A DNA stretch of 46,576 nucleotides, taken from NCBI GenBank assembly GCA_001931905.2, contig MSJI02000545.1, positions 1-46,576 on the forward strand, read 5' to 3'. Every line of letters begins with the position of its first letter. The first letter of the stretch is position 1. Source of the DNA: Cladosporium sp. IMV 00045 (taxonomy: Eukaryota > Ascomycota > Dothideomycetes > Cladosporiales > Cladosporiaceae). Under the pieces are notes generated by a model. The model worked only from the letters and a program-made list of their open reading frames with translations. It ran no database searches and was not told the DNA's origin. Both the position numbers and the translations under genes were made by a program. Positions 9,993 through 19,141 of this stretch are shown piece by piece.

Positions 9993-11906
9993 ATGGCGCC
10001 CAAGCGCAAGGCAACCACCAAATCTGCTAACAAAGCGACCAAGACCAACAACGACCTCACGCCGCCGGACCGTGAGACATGGCCTGGCTGGGTCGAGATG
10101 GAGTCTGAGCCGGCTTTCTTCAATGTCATGCTCAAAGACATGGGCATCCGCGGTGTCAAAATTCAAGAAGTCTACTCTTTGGACGATGAAATGCTGGCAT
10201 TCATCCCCAAGCCCGTTCACGCACTGATCTTCCTCTTCCGCTACCGTGAGACCGACAAGGATGATCTCGAGGACGACTGTCCTGATCACATCTGGTTCGC
10301 CGAACAAGTCCCCGACTTCTCTTGTGCATCGGTGGCTCTTCTCAACATCGTCAACAACATCCCCGGTCTGGACATGGGCAAGGATCTCAACAGCTTCAAA
10401 GACCTCACCCAAGACATGACGCCCCGTAACAAGGGCGAAGCCATCGACGATTTCACTTTCCTCAAACGCATTCACAACTCTTTCGCAAGCGAAGCCGATC
10501 TCCTTGAGGCTGACATGCATTACAAGGAGAAGCAAGAGAGAGAACGCAAGCGTCAAGCTGTGGCAAAAGCACAGAAGACCAAGGCTGCCAATGCTGCTCG
10601 TAAGAAGAATGCCAAACCGACTCCTGCGATGCCACAGGGTGCTCGCTCTTCCGCTCGTTCGAAGAAGACGACAGTTAAGTCTGAAGAGAGTGCAACCTCC
10701 GCCCTCACTCCGCCACGCACCACGCCCTCGCCTCCAAAAGGGACACCGAACGATACAGAGGCCAACAAGGTCAACGGCAAAATCACCTCATCCAAGAAGT
10801 CTGACAGCACCTCTGCCACTCACGACTCAACCAACAAGTCTATCACTCCCACCAAGAAGAGCCAAGGCTCCCCCATCGCAGACGCTGCCAACGTCGCCGA
10901 GCCCAGCTCTTCCTCTTCTTCTTCGTCAAAGAAGCGTAAACTCGCTCCATTCGCGGACTCCGAAATCGCCAACAAAGCTGGCTCCCCGACCAAAAAGCGC
11001 AAGACCTCGTCCTCGATCTCCACGCCAACCAAGCCAAACGGCAACTCACCGGACTCAGACGCCGAACAAGGCGAACCCACCACTACGGCCAAGACCAACA
11101 CAACCAAAAAGCTCAAACTCAAAGCCCCAAAGAACAAGACCAACCTCGAAGACGACTACGCCTCCTCCAACGAAGAAGCCACTTCCACCACTCAACCTCG
11201 CCGCTCCGCCCGCGCCCCCAAACCGCGCAAACCCAAGAGCGAACCCGCTCCCGAAGCCGAAGACGAGGAAGCCGAGGAAGAAGGCTTCCACTTCTGCGCG
11301 TACATCCCCATCAACGACCGCGTCTGGAAGCTCGACGGCATGGACCCCTTCCCGCAAGACATGGGCCCCGTCGAGTCGGGCAAAGACTGGCTCAGCGTCG
11401 TGCAGCCGGCTCTGCAGGGCCGCATGGCGCAGTACGAAGCCGGCGCCATCGAGTTCAATCTCATGGCCGTGGTGCACGATCCCATGCTCGCGTGCGTGGA
11501 GGCTTTGGCTGCGAATGTCAAGACTCTGCAGGCGGTTGAGGGGAAGCTGGACGGTGTTGACGGGGACTGGAGGGATGCGACGGAGGCGAACGGTGAGCTC
11601 GTCGTGGGTGAGTGTGCTCGGCTGGGTTTGGAGGGTGGGGACATCGAGCGTGCGAAGATCCACGGCAGAGATCTTAAGGCTCTGGGCGAAGCGGAGGATG
11701 TGGCGCAGCTGTTTGCGCTGCGTGAGGAGATCGTGCTTCAGCAGGGCTGCCTGAGAGCAGCTTGCAGGGATGAGATGGACGCTGCCAGGAGCGATGAGCA
11801 CAAGGCGAGGATCCGTCGCCATGATTTTTCAGCGTTTACAAGGGAGTGGGTTGGCGCTCTGGCAGAGAAGGAGGTTTTGGAGGCTCTCATTGATGGTGAG
11901 GAGTGA
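9993..11906 (+). CDS. UCH37/UCHL5-type ubiquitin C-terminal hydrolase with large insert
   Basis: Cysteine protease of family C12 that removes ubiquitin. UCHL5/UCH37 (S. pombe Uch2) acts at the proteasome. It is 637 residues in one exon, starting at the first in-frame ATG (MAPKRKATTKSANK, lysine-rich and NLS-like). The UCH domain begins at about residue 25. The oxyanion Gln and nucleophile Cys are visible as Q105 and C111 in EQVPDFSCASVALLN. The crossover-loop signature IHNSFAS is near 167. The catalytic His and Asp are H433 and D448 in FHFCAYIPINDRVWKLDG, with the family's 15-residue spacing. Between them sits about 250 residues of Lys/Ser/Thr/Pro-rich, probably disordered sequence with several basic NLS-like clusters; human UCHL5 has only a short loop there. 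Near the C-terminus HKARIRRHDFSAFTREW matches the UCH37-like (ULD) domain, supporting UCH37 rather than UCHL1/L3. Confidence 0.88.
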   Translation: MAPKRKATTKSANKATKTNNDLTPPDRETWPGWVEMESEPAFFNVMLKDMGIRGVKIQEVYSLDDEMLAFIPKPVHALIFLFRYRETDKDDLEDDCPDHIWFAEQVPDFSCASVALLNIVNNIPGLDMGKDLNSFKDLTQDMTPRNKGEAIDDFTFLKRIHNSFASEADLLEADMHYKEKQERERKRQAVAKAQKTKAANAARKKNAKPTPAMPQGARSSARSKKTTVKSEESATSALTPPRTTPSPPKGTPNDTEANKVNGKITSSKKSDSTSATHDSTNKSITPTKKSQGSPIADAANVAEPSSSSSSSSKKRKLAPFADSEIANKAGSPTKKRKTSSSISTPTKPNGNSPDSDAEQGEPTTTAKTNTTKKLKLKAPKNKTNLEDDYASSNEEATSTTQPRRSARAPKPRKPKSEPAPEAEDEEAEEEGFHFCAYIPINDRVWKLDGMDPFPQDMGPVESGKDWLSVVQPALQGRMAQYEAGAIEFNLMAVVHDPMLACVEALAANVKTLQAVEGKLDGVDGDWRDATEANGELVVGECARLGLEGGDIERAKIHGRDLKALGEAEDVAQLFALREEIVLQQGCLRAACRDEMDAARSDEHKARIRRHDFSAFTREWVGALAEKEVLEALIDGEE

Positions 11907-12002
11907 GATGCATGTGCAGATAGGTAGATCGACACGACATTGAATGACACGCTATATTCCCTCGTCTCGACTTCACGATCTGCGACTGGCGCAGCTGGTA
12001 CA

Positions 12003-12532
12003 AGCACATCAACCGCAGAGAAGACCGTCCTCCCGTGTCACGCTCTCCATCTCATGCACGCTTATGTGAATGTACCGAGCCGATAGCATCAGCACATGAA
12101 TCGCAGAGAAGCCCGTTCTCCAGTCTCACGATCTCCATCCTATGCACGCTTATGTGAATATACCAAAGCTAACCGTACCAGCACATGAATCGCAGAGAAG
12201 CCCTTTCTCAAGTCTTACGATCCCCATCTCATGCACGCTTAAAAATGTACTGGAGCCGACAGTACCAGCATATCAATCACAGAAGCTCCGTCGCTTTGAC
12301 CAAAACTCTAATTGACGATGTACCTTCGGTGAATGCACCAAAGCAGATGGTATAAGCATACCAATCGCAGAGAAGCCCGTTCTCCCCGTGTCACGATCTC
12401 CAACTCACGCACGCTCATGAACGTACTGAAGCCGATAGCACCAGCACGTCAGTCACACAGAAGCTCCGTGGGTTGGACCAAAACTCTCATTGGCGATTTA
12501 GCACTGGTGAATACACCAAAGCAGGTGATAAC
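12003..12532. repeat. Minisatellite: six ~88-bp imperfect tandem units of two types
   Basis: Units start at 12003, 12091, 12180, 12267, 12355 and 12443 and are 87-90 bp long, each opening with AGCAYRTC or AGCACATGAATC-like sequence. A seventh copy begins at 12533 and is cut off. Units 1, 2, 3 and 5 are type A (GCAGAGAAGCCC, CACGATCTCC, ATGCACGCTTATGTGAA). Units 4 and 6 are type B (CACAGAAGCTCCGT, GACCAAAACTCTMATTG, CACCAAAGCAG). The order A-A-A-B-A-B means the last four units form a ~176-bp dimer repeated twice. A degenerate partial copy may precede it at about 11972. It lies between the 3' ends of the convergent UCH37-type and Pkr1 genes. Confidence 0.85.
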
Positions 12533-12596
12533 AGCATACATGCATTGGTTCCCGCCCTGCACTCCCCTTTCCCAACCCCCATCACCAACTCCACCA

Positions 12597-13082
12597 TCAC
12601 CGCCCATCATCGACCTTCTCCCACTCACTATCCGTGCTGACCTCGCCGCTCAGATCCGGCTGCTTTCCACCACCACTGCTGTTCTTCTGATTCCTCCTCC
12701 TAACCCCCTTCCCCTCCTCAGAAGAATCCCTTACCCTCCCTTCCTCAAACCCACTAAGACTCAAACTCCCCCTCCTCTCCCCTTCAACCTCCGTCCTCTC
12801 CCCCTCATCCTCCTCCTCCGCGCCCCCACCCCTCTTCTCCTCTTCCTCTTTCGCCTGCTGCGCTTTCACAGCCGCAACCTCCGCCGCGAACCAATTAATC
12901 GCCCACCACAGCCCACCGCAGATGAAAGAGAGGGCGAGGAAGTGCAGACTCCGCGTCGCGAGGAGGAGCAACAGGAGCACGATTTGAAGGCTGGCGAAGG
13001 TGAGGTTCGTGGCGAGGAGGAGGGTGGGCGTCGTGCCGGAGGTGAAGATGGAGGTCCAGAGGTTGGGGAGGAAGGAGGACAT
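12597..13082 (-). CDS. PKR1: V-ATPase assembly factor Pkr1
   Basis: ER membrane protein needed for assembly of the V-ATPase Vo sector in yeast. It is 161 residues in a single exon, starting MSSFLPNLWTSIFTSG. The conserved Pkr1 core spans residues about 5-65: LWTSIFTSGTTPTLLLATN followed by two closely spaced membrane segments (about 18-45 and 47-65) ending in GGLWWAINWF. Residues about 75-161 are charged, Glu/Lys/Arg/Gly-rich and probably cytosolic. They end in the acidic motif DSEWEKVDD, a feature also seen in other filamentous-fungal homologues as far as I recall. The core match leaves little doubt about the family. It is convergent with the UCH37-type gene across the minisatellite. Confidence 0.9.
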   Translation of the reverse strand: MSSFLPNLWTSIFTSGTTPTLLLATNLTFASLQIVLLLLLLATRSLHFLALSFICGGLWWAINWFAAEVAAVKAQQAKEEEEKRGGGAEEEDEGERTEVEGERRGSLSLSGFEEGRVRDSSEEGKGVRRRNQKNSSGGGKQPDLSGEVSTDSEWEKVDDGR

Positions 13083-14163
13083 GGTTTTTTTGGTTTGGCG
13101 GAAGGTGGGAGGGTTGGGAGGTTGGTGGTGATCTTTCTTTGCCCCCGTTTTTCCTGGGGTCTTGGGAGATTGCAGAGGTTATGCGTGAGGAGTTGGACGA
13201 GTGAGTTGGTGATGGAGGGCGGTGTTTGGTCTGCTCGCTCGTTTGGTGGGGTCTGTGTATGGTTGCTGGGTATATCTCAGACTTGACAGGGCTTCTTTTG
13301 AGGATTTGTTTGATCGTTTGCTAGCAGGGAGAATATGTCTGAATGTACTGTTTCCGTGAAGCTGCGTGACTTCCAAGTAGTAGTGTAGAGTCGAGTCGTC
13401 ACAGTTCGTGCAGCAAGCAAAACGGCCGGTGGGCGGTGTTTGTCGCAAGTTGAAGCCTCCAGTCGCCCCCAAAACAGCCGAAACGCAAAACTGCCCCGCC
13501 TCCTAGCCAACGGGACTTCGATGCAATGTCGATACCTGATAGACGAGCAGGCAACCGGATGAGCAGTATTGTTCTAGGACAGGTGTTCGATAGGCTTCTC
13601 GCGATCTTTGAATGTCGGAGGTCTCAGGTACCTGTATCGCCCATTTCGATCTTTCCACCTCTGCCGTCATCGCTTTTCTGACTTCGTGACCCGGCGGCGC
13701 TTTGCACGTGTCTGCTGGAACGGGTAGGTGAGCCAGACGATCACAGGGGATCAGCGATGATCTTATGCTGGGATCCTCAGAGTTATTACACATCAAGCAC
13801 ATGGGTAAGCAAGAACAAGAATGCTGGTTTAGTGGGTTTCAGAAAAGAGCTCTGATGAGTGACGATTCGCTGTGGGATGGTATCTTTGTACATCATTGTT
13901 GAATACAGTATCTCTGCAGGCTGCTTTTGTACCTTACTTTTGCTCTCCTTGACTCTCGAATGCCTGCTGGGGGAATACAACCAAAAAGAAACCACGCTAA
14001 TGCTTGCAGAAGGATCCCAAGCTGCCTTCTGCTAGAACAAACATTATGTAAAATGCACCCGGCTCCTGGTGCCATGCCTTCTTTTCTTTCATAACCACAT
14101 CGTCTTCTTCAAAGAAGATCCCACGTCCGCTAACTTCCTCACCCCACCAGCCCACCCCCTCCG
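13083..14163. other. Intergenic between Pkr1 promoter and PTP 3' end
   Basis: About 1.1 kb upstream of Pkr1 and downstream of the phosphatase, both on the minus strand. Short frames exist in all directions, but none shows a domain, signal peptide or coherent composition, and I could not build a spliced gene. No tRNA-like A/B boxes or obvious repeats were seen. Confidence 0.45.
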
Positions 14164-15296
14164 TCAAAACTGCCTCTCCCTCTCCGCTCCCCCCACGACA
14201 TCCACACTCCCACCCTTCGCCCTCTCGAGGAAAGCCTCCCTCAGCGCCTCGTAGACGAAGTGAAACTGCCCCTCACCCTGCACCATCATCATGCGCTGCT
14301 GCCTGAGGGCGTCCACCGTGTCCATGACGGGATCCTTGTCCGGCGGCACGCCGTCCAGCTGGCCCGAGTAGAGCAGGGAGAGCAAGTAGTCCAGCGCGAT
14401 GAAAGTCCCGCTGCGGCCCACGCCTGCGGAGCAGTGGATGATGCGCGGGTTGTCTTGTTCCGAGTTGGCGAAGTCGGCCGCTGCGGCGCCGTTGGTCGCT
14501 GTGTCTGTGTTGGAGGAGGGTTTGGAGTTGAGGTGTGCCGAGAGTTGGATGAGGCGAGCTAGGGCGGCGCGGTCTTCGCCTTCGGGGACGAGAAAGTCGG
14601 GCCAGCCGGAGAAGAGGAGGTGGTAGATTTCTTGCTCGTCCGGAGATGTGAATGGGTCGTCGGTCGTGGTTCGCAGGCGCAGAAGCCGGATTTGAGTGCG
14701 CGTGGCGAGATTGTCTTCGATGCCTGCGAGCTCCACGCTGCCTTGAAAGCCGTCGCCGGATTCGTTGTCGGGTGGGATTTGCAGTGGGGATTCCTCAGGC
14801 GATAAAGGGTAGTATTGGAAGCACTTCTCTCTCCCCGACTCGTGGGTTTGAGTGAGCATGACGACCACGGCTGTGCCTCGCACCTCGGCGCTGAGCATGC
14901 GGTAGAAGTGGTTGACGTTTGTGTTTTTGGGTCCTTGGGTGGCGATGTAGCGCCTCCCGCCGAGTTGGATTGGTGAGGCGTTGATGTAGTCGCTGACACC
15001 CTCGCCCACGTTCAGCTTGATTCTGTTCCCCGCGAACGGTTCGACGTTGGCATATCGGTTGCGCGCTGCGACTGCATCTCCGGTGAGGCGAGACCACTGT
15101 GAGGGTTGATTTGGGTTTGCGGAAGCCTGAGAACCGGCCAGAAGACGGTTGCGTTGTTGCCACTCCAGATCGATGAATTTGTTGTGAACGTCTGTTCAGC
15201 GAGGAGTTAGCTCGTTTGCCTTGATCAATCAACACTTTCAGAACACGTGCCTGCTTTGGATTGGCTCAGAAAGGCCGGGAGGGTAGGTGTGGTCAT
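14164..15296 (-). CDS. Classical (non-receptor) protein tyrosine phosphatase, PTP1-like
   Basis: Cytosolic tyrosine phosphatase of 357 residues. Exon 2 (14164-15191) carries almost the whole catalytic domain: KFIDLEW near the N-terminus, the phosphotyrosine loop NRYANVEPF, DYINAS, the IATQGP motif, the WPD loop with general acid D214, the P-loop HCSAGVGRSG with nucleophile C269, and the Q-loop QGEGQFHF. Exon 1 (15251-15296) supplies MTTPTLPAFLSQSKA. Joining them in frame requires the intron 15192-15250 to start with GC (AG|GCACGT) and end CAG, with a GCTAAC branch site. The nearby GT five bases on would shift the frame. The product then reads SQSKADVHNKFIDLEWQQRN, fitting fungal homologues. 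The C-terminus is short, with no targeting tail or SH2 domain. The substrate is unknown; fungal PTP1/Pyp-type enzymes often act on MAP kinases. Confidence 0.85.
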
Positions 15297-15884
15297 GGTC
15301 GAGAGCGCCGCTGTGGCGCGTGGTCGATGGAGGCCTGCAGATGGCTTGCGGCTGTGGGCAGATGCAGTGATATATGAGCGGCCTGTAGCTTGTCTTAGGT
15401 TGGCGATGCAAGCAAACACGAAGGGAGCTGTCTTTGAACGATGATAAAGAGCCGTTGTGAGGTGATATGCAGGACGGCGCAGCCTGTTCGCTGTGCGCCT
15501 GTTGTGATTGATGGGTATTTTGTTTTCCTACTGCTCTTTTGTTAGTCTTGAAAGAGTTGAATGACGGTCAAGCACAAATGGTAGCGGCGGCAGCGATAGT
15601 ATGGTGGCAAACACTTTGATTGAGGCAAAGTATTCGACCGCATTCAACCTCGTAGCGCGGTTGTGGCAAAGTCGAGCCAGAACAGCACAGTCGTGGCTTA
15701 CCGCCCGAGTGCAAGGTAATTTTTGGTGGACAAATCAACAGCAGCTCAAGCCAGCGAGCCGCCCGCATAGCATCAATCACAACACTCCAGAACTTGACCT
15801 CTGCCCAAATGTTGCCGAGGCACGCTACGGCGGACTGATCCATGTAGTTTGACAAGCACGTGATTTAGAGCCAGTCTGATAGTA
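15297..15884. other. Upstream region of PTP gene
   Basis: About 590 bp containing the promoter of the minus-strand phosphatase gene and the edge of the AT-rich block. Frames reaching into 15601-15852 are short and unrelated to anything I recognise. Confidence 0.4.
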
Positions 15885-16155
15885 CAGCAATAGTGGATTA
15901 GATTCCAGAGAAGACATAAAAGTATTCTAATATATAAGAGAAACGTGTTTTCTAATACTATGATAGTATATAAGAAACAGAATACTAGTATAAAATAAAA
16001 TAGTATAATAATTAATTAATTTTTAGAACTTATTTATAATTAGATTAAACTAATACTAGTATTAGTATCAGGTAATATATCTATTTTAAATAGCTAGAAT
16101 TATATCCTCTTAAAGATAGCTTACTCTATAAAATACTCCTTAGTATAGCTATGCG
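15885..16155. repeat. AT-rich, TA-dense block, likely RIP-type relic
   Basis: Abrupt drop to very low GC, with dense TA dinucleotides and almost no CA/TG (for example runs of TATAAGA, AATACTAGTAT, ATTAATTAATTTTT). This is the signature left when repeat-induced point mutation turns CpA into TpA in an old transposon copy. No coding capacity, terminal repeat or element family can still be read. Confidence 0.6.
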
Positions 16156-17180
16156 ATAGAGATGTCTCGTACCTAATACAAGGAACGCGCATATCAAAAA
16201 CATACATGTATATGTACCTAACACTGACGGCCGAGCTTTTCGCACAGCTAACAGCGTCAACGCGCCGAATGACACGGCGAAGTCATGCTACGAGACGTGA
16301 GCATGTAAGACGCTGATCTTTCGAATCTTACTATATTGTACGTCAAGAGAACCTAACCTTCACCTTTGAACCAGCACAGTATATCTGCTTTGACAGTGAC
16401 AAAGCGGATCGAACCAAACCAAAAGTGGAATAAGGCCTAACATGCGCAACACATCAATCACAAGCTGCTCTTCTTCGCTATGAGATGCACGATGAAGAAA
16501 GCGAGAATATGTTCCCGAGGGAGATCTGTCACCCCTCCGTAATCGCTATGGATTTTCAGCCCAATCCATACCTGAGATCGGGTACTCGTGATAAATGACG
16601 ACGGTTTCATGTATATGGTCGCAAAGCAAACATGCGATCCCAGTTTTCTTTGAGCCCTCAATGCTTCAAGACAAGGATGAGCAATAACAAAGCAGGCATC
16701 GCTGACAGTGATGCAAAGACTGTCGTCAAACTGCAAAGCTCTGACTTTTCTTGATCTCAAGCACCTGAAACGCCGTGTGCAGGGGTTCCACCGTGATGAT
16801 GATGTCTCCAGACAATAGCCGCGCGCTTCGCAAACCATCGCACTTACGTCTTACGAATGTAAGACTTGGTCCTCTCTTTTGGCTGCAAAAGTTTGGTCAT
16901 GTCTCGCCCGATCCAGTCTTATCAAGAGCCGAATCAGCAGACACTTGTGTGCACATCTAGAGCCGCCGAGATAGCAACTGGAAGGGGTCACAAAGTGCAA
17001 GACACATTTTCTTCCCATACCTGGATTCAATCTCCTCAATCTGCAGCATCAATAGAGGAGTTCAGCAGCACAACAACCTTCCATTATCTAGTCTGGCTGG
17101 CTAGTATCGCGAGGACCACCAAGCAAGTATGCACAGAAAATTCAACGTGAATATCCTGCTCATATGCTGTGTTACAGACC
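16156..17180. other. Gene-poor stretch inside the AT-bounded island
   Basis: Base composition returns to near normal. A minus-strand frame at 16458-16838 (up to 126 codons, including CFATIYMKPSSFITSTRSQV) is open, but I do not recognise it and it has no clear signal peptide, domain or splice support. It may be another gene fragment. Confidence 0.35.
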
Positions 17181-17639
17181 ATGACATCCCATTTACTTTC
17201 CATCGTAGTCCACGGTCCAGGGACTGATTCGAATCATCGATCTCATTGGGCTTTGGCAATCCACAAGAAGGATGAGGAAAGCGGCATCCTGCAGCAGGTC
17301 CAGGTGATTGATTTGAGCAAGTTGATCTATCAATACGATGAGCGACGCTGTGTCGACCTCCGCAGCAAAGGCACCGAGGGATCGTTCGCGGTGGCTCCCT
17401 TGACACCAGAGCAAGTTCGTCAAGCACTCAAGGTCATCCGCGAAGAGCCAGCGCCTAGAGACGGCATCGAGAGATGCCAGGACTGGGTGTTGAGGGCGAT
17501 CATATCGTTGGAAGCAGAAGAGATCGTGCCTTCTGGCACGTCGGCATGGATTGAGACCTTGGTCGGGCAACCGGCGACCACCGTGGCGGAGGTCGCTGGT
17601 AGCAGATGGGTTGGCACTTCAGAAGACGCAAACTTCTAG
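17181..17639 (+). CDS. Uncharacterised small protein, possible DUF6914-type fold
   Basis: 152-residue single-exon frame starting at the ATG that gives MTSHLLSIVVHGPG. It has no signal peptide or membrane segment. Near residue 22 it has the segment HRSHWALAIHKK, followed by a strand-like QQVQVIDLS, then a C-terminal helical part with RCQDWVLRAI near residue 96. An early H-W-A-L and a later C-Q-x-W-V/L are the arrangement I associate with small fungal proteins of unknown function annotated as DUF6914, possibly related to papain-like folds. That assignment is tentative. A TTACAG immediately upstream could be a splice acceptor, so a 5' exon may be missing. It lies between two AT-rich blocks next to a broken gene, suggesting accessory status. 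Confidence 0.45.
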   Translation: MTSHLLSIVVHGPGTDSNHRSHWALAIHKKDEESGILQQVQVIDLSKLIYQYDERRCVDLRSKGTEGSFAVAPLTPEQVRQALKVIREEPAPRDGIERCQDWVLRAIISLEAEEIVPSGTSAWIETLVGQPATTVAEVAGSRWVGTSEDANF

Positions 17640-17703
17640 CCAAGCCGAAAGATAGCTCAGTCTGCGCGCACATCCACGTGTAGCCAGTCGAAAAGCCAGT
17701 AGA

Positions 17704-18480
17704 TCAGTCGCATGTCCATTGAGTCAGAGTCTGTTCAAACTCTTTGAAGAGGTCGAAGTGCACCCTCGCTTCTTCGGGCAAAATTGCATCCAACACTCCG
17801 ATCATCATTTCGTGACTGCGTTCCGGACTTGAAATACTCCCAGCAACAAAAGCTGGATCCGACAGAATCTCAACCGACACTTGCAGTGACATTTCCCGCA
17901 CGGTCAGGGATAGTGTTTGATGGACGCAAATCATCGATGAGAAAACGTTTTCGTTTCGTCAGTGACCGCGTGAACCTCGATTTCATTCAATGTGTGTGGT
18001 GAGTGGGGTGAGAATCCTCCAGCGACGAGTGTTGTCTCGTCGATGAAAATAAGGTGGCTCACGATGGAATGGCTCGTGCTGGTATGGGAGGGTTTTGATG
18101 AACACGTCTTCGCTCAGATGATTCCAGATGGCGCTGAGGAACTGTCCTTCCAATGATCGCAACTCGCCGAAGTGGGCTGACGACAGAAGCCCCTCGCTCC
18201 GAGCCCAGATCTTTTCATACGTTGCCTAGGGACTCACTGTTAATTTTGAACCTGAAGATGTTGCCGGCTTCTTATACCCGGGTACGAATCAGTTGCATTG
18301 AGAGGAAGGTATCGCATGACTTCCGCCTCCGACTTTTGGACTCCGGAATCGGTTTCCAAGATCTGGTCCCCGTCGGATAAGAATAACACCTCTCCATGCA
18401 TTCAGCTTTCTAATAAAAGGTTGAGCGCTATCGGGGATGATATCACGAGTCGGCGACTCTAAGGGCAAAGTGGTATCGCC
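17704..18480 (-). pseudogene. Decayed protein-coding gene of unknown family (frameshifted)
   Basis: Reading the minus strand, protein-like segments follow one another in changing frames. From the 5' side: a segment near 18440-18260 (SDGDQILETDSGVQKSEAEV), ending at a stop; a second near 18223-18063 (ATYEKIWARSEGLLSSAHFG, then LEGQFLSAIWNHL); a third in another frame at about 18053-17931 (LIFIDETTLVAGGFSPHSPH); and a last one at 17934-17704 (LPEEARVHFDLFKEFEQTLT). The order and composition suggest one soluble protein of perhaps 250-300 residues. The frames cannot be joined by ordinary introns: the second and third segments abut directly, and the first gap is only ~26 nt. The 5' end runs into the AT-rich block at 18.5 kb. 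I do not recognise the family. A strongly mis-assembled real gene is the alternative. Confidence 0.45.
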
Positions 18481-18499
18481 AGCTTAACCAGGCGCAAAG

Positions 18500-18838
18500 T
18501 ATACCTAGGAAGTAAAAGTAAGATTAAATAAAAGAATAAAAGATGCTATAAATAATTATTAAGCTAAAGTTGTATTCTTACTGATCTTTTTAGTTACTTT
18601 TTTTTTTTTCTAATAAGATTAAATCTTAAATTTATATAGATCTAAGTAGTAGCTAAATTAGATTATATAATATTAAAATAACTATAATAATGTAATAATT
18701 AGATTTTGAAAACAGAATATAGCTATAATAAATACTTATAGTTCTAATTCTTAATATACTACTAACTTCATATATAGTATATGCTAAAACACTGAGATTA
18801 CACTATAGTAAATTAGAGCACTCTCAAATATATTCTCA
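18500..18838. repeat. Second AT-rich, TA-dense block, likely RIP-type relic
   Basis: Same composition as the block at 15.9 kb: very low GC, TA-rich, a T13 run near 18600, and no coding capacity. The boundaries are sharp against near-normal DNA on both sides. It appears to cut off the 5' end of the decayed gene beside it. Confidence 0.6.
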
Positions 18839-19141
18839 CTTCGCGCGAGCTATACCTCATCGAAGGAAGTTTGCCATACCAGTGTGATGACGTCCACCAA
18901 CAACCTGAAACAAGCCTTCAGCGAATACCTCTGACTCGCCGCCCCGCGTCTATTTGATAATTGTCTTCGGCTAGACCCTAGGCCAATTTGTTATTATCCG
19001 GGCGCCTGGTCGGGCTGACTGTACCGGCTGTTCTGACTTCCAGGATCTGTCGCGGCACATTATTGCGAGCTGTACAAGAAATTGTGCTCATCGAGCCCTG
19101 CACAGCCGCACGACCACTACAAAAGAAATAATACAATCACC
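18839..19141. other. Short intergenic with probable promoter
   Basis: About 300 bp between the AT-rich block and the next gene, expected to hold its promoter. No distinctive motif is visible. Confidence 0.35.

Noticed and set aside
10504..11754. 416-codon plus-strand frame overlapping the UCH37-type gene
   Set aside because: Pro/Arg/Ser-rich shadow frame; the overlapped frame has all UCH catalytic residues.
12333..13286. 317-codon plus-strand frame
   Set aside because: Starts within the minisatellite and runs antisense to Pkr1; Pro/Leu/Arg composition is typical of an antisense shadow.
16385..16460. tRNA gene suggested by a GGTTCGATCC-like B box on the minus strand
   Set aside because: No matching A box and no acceptor-stem pairing at the expected distance. 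Similar strings near 39235 and 43335 fail the same way.
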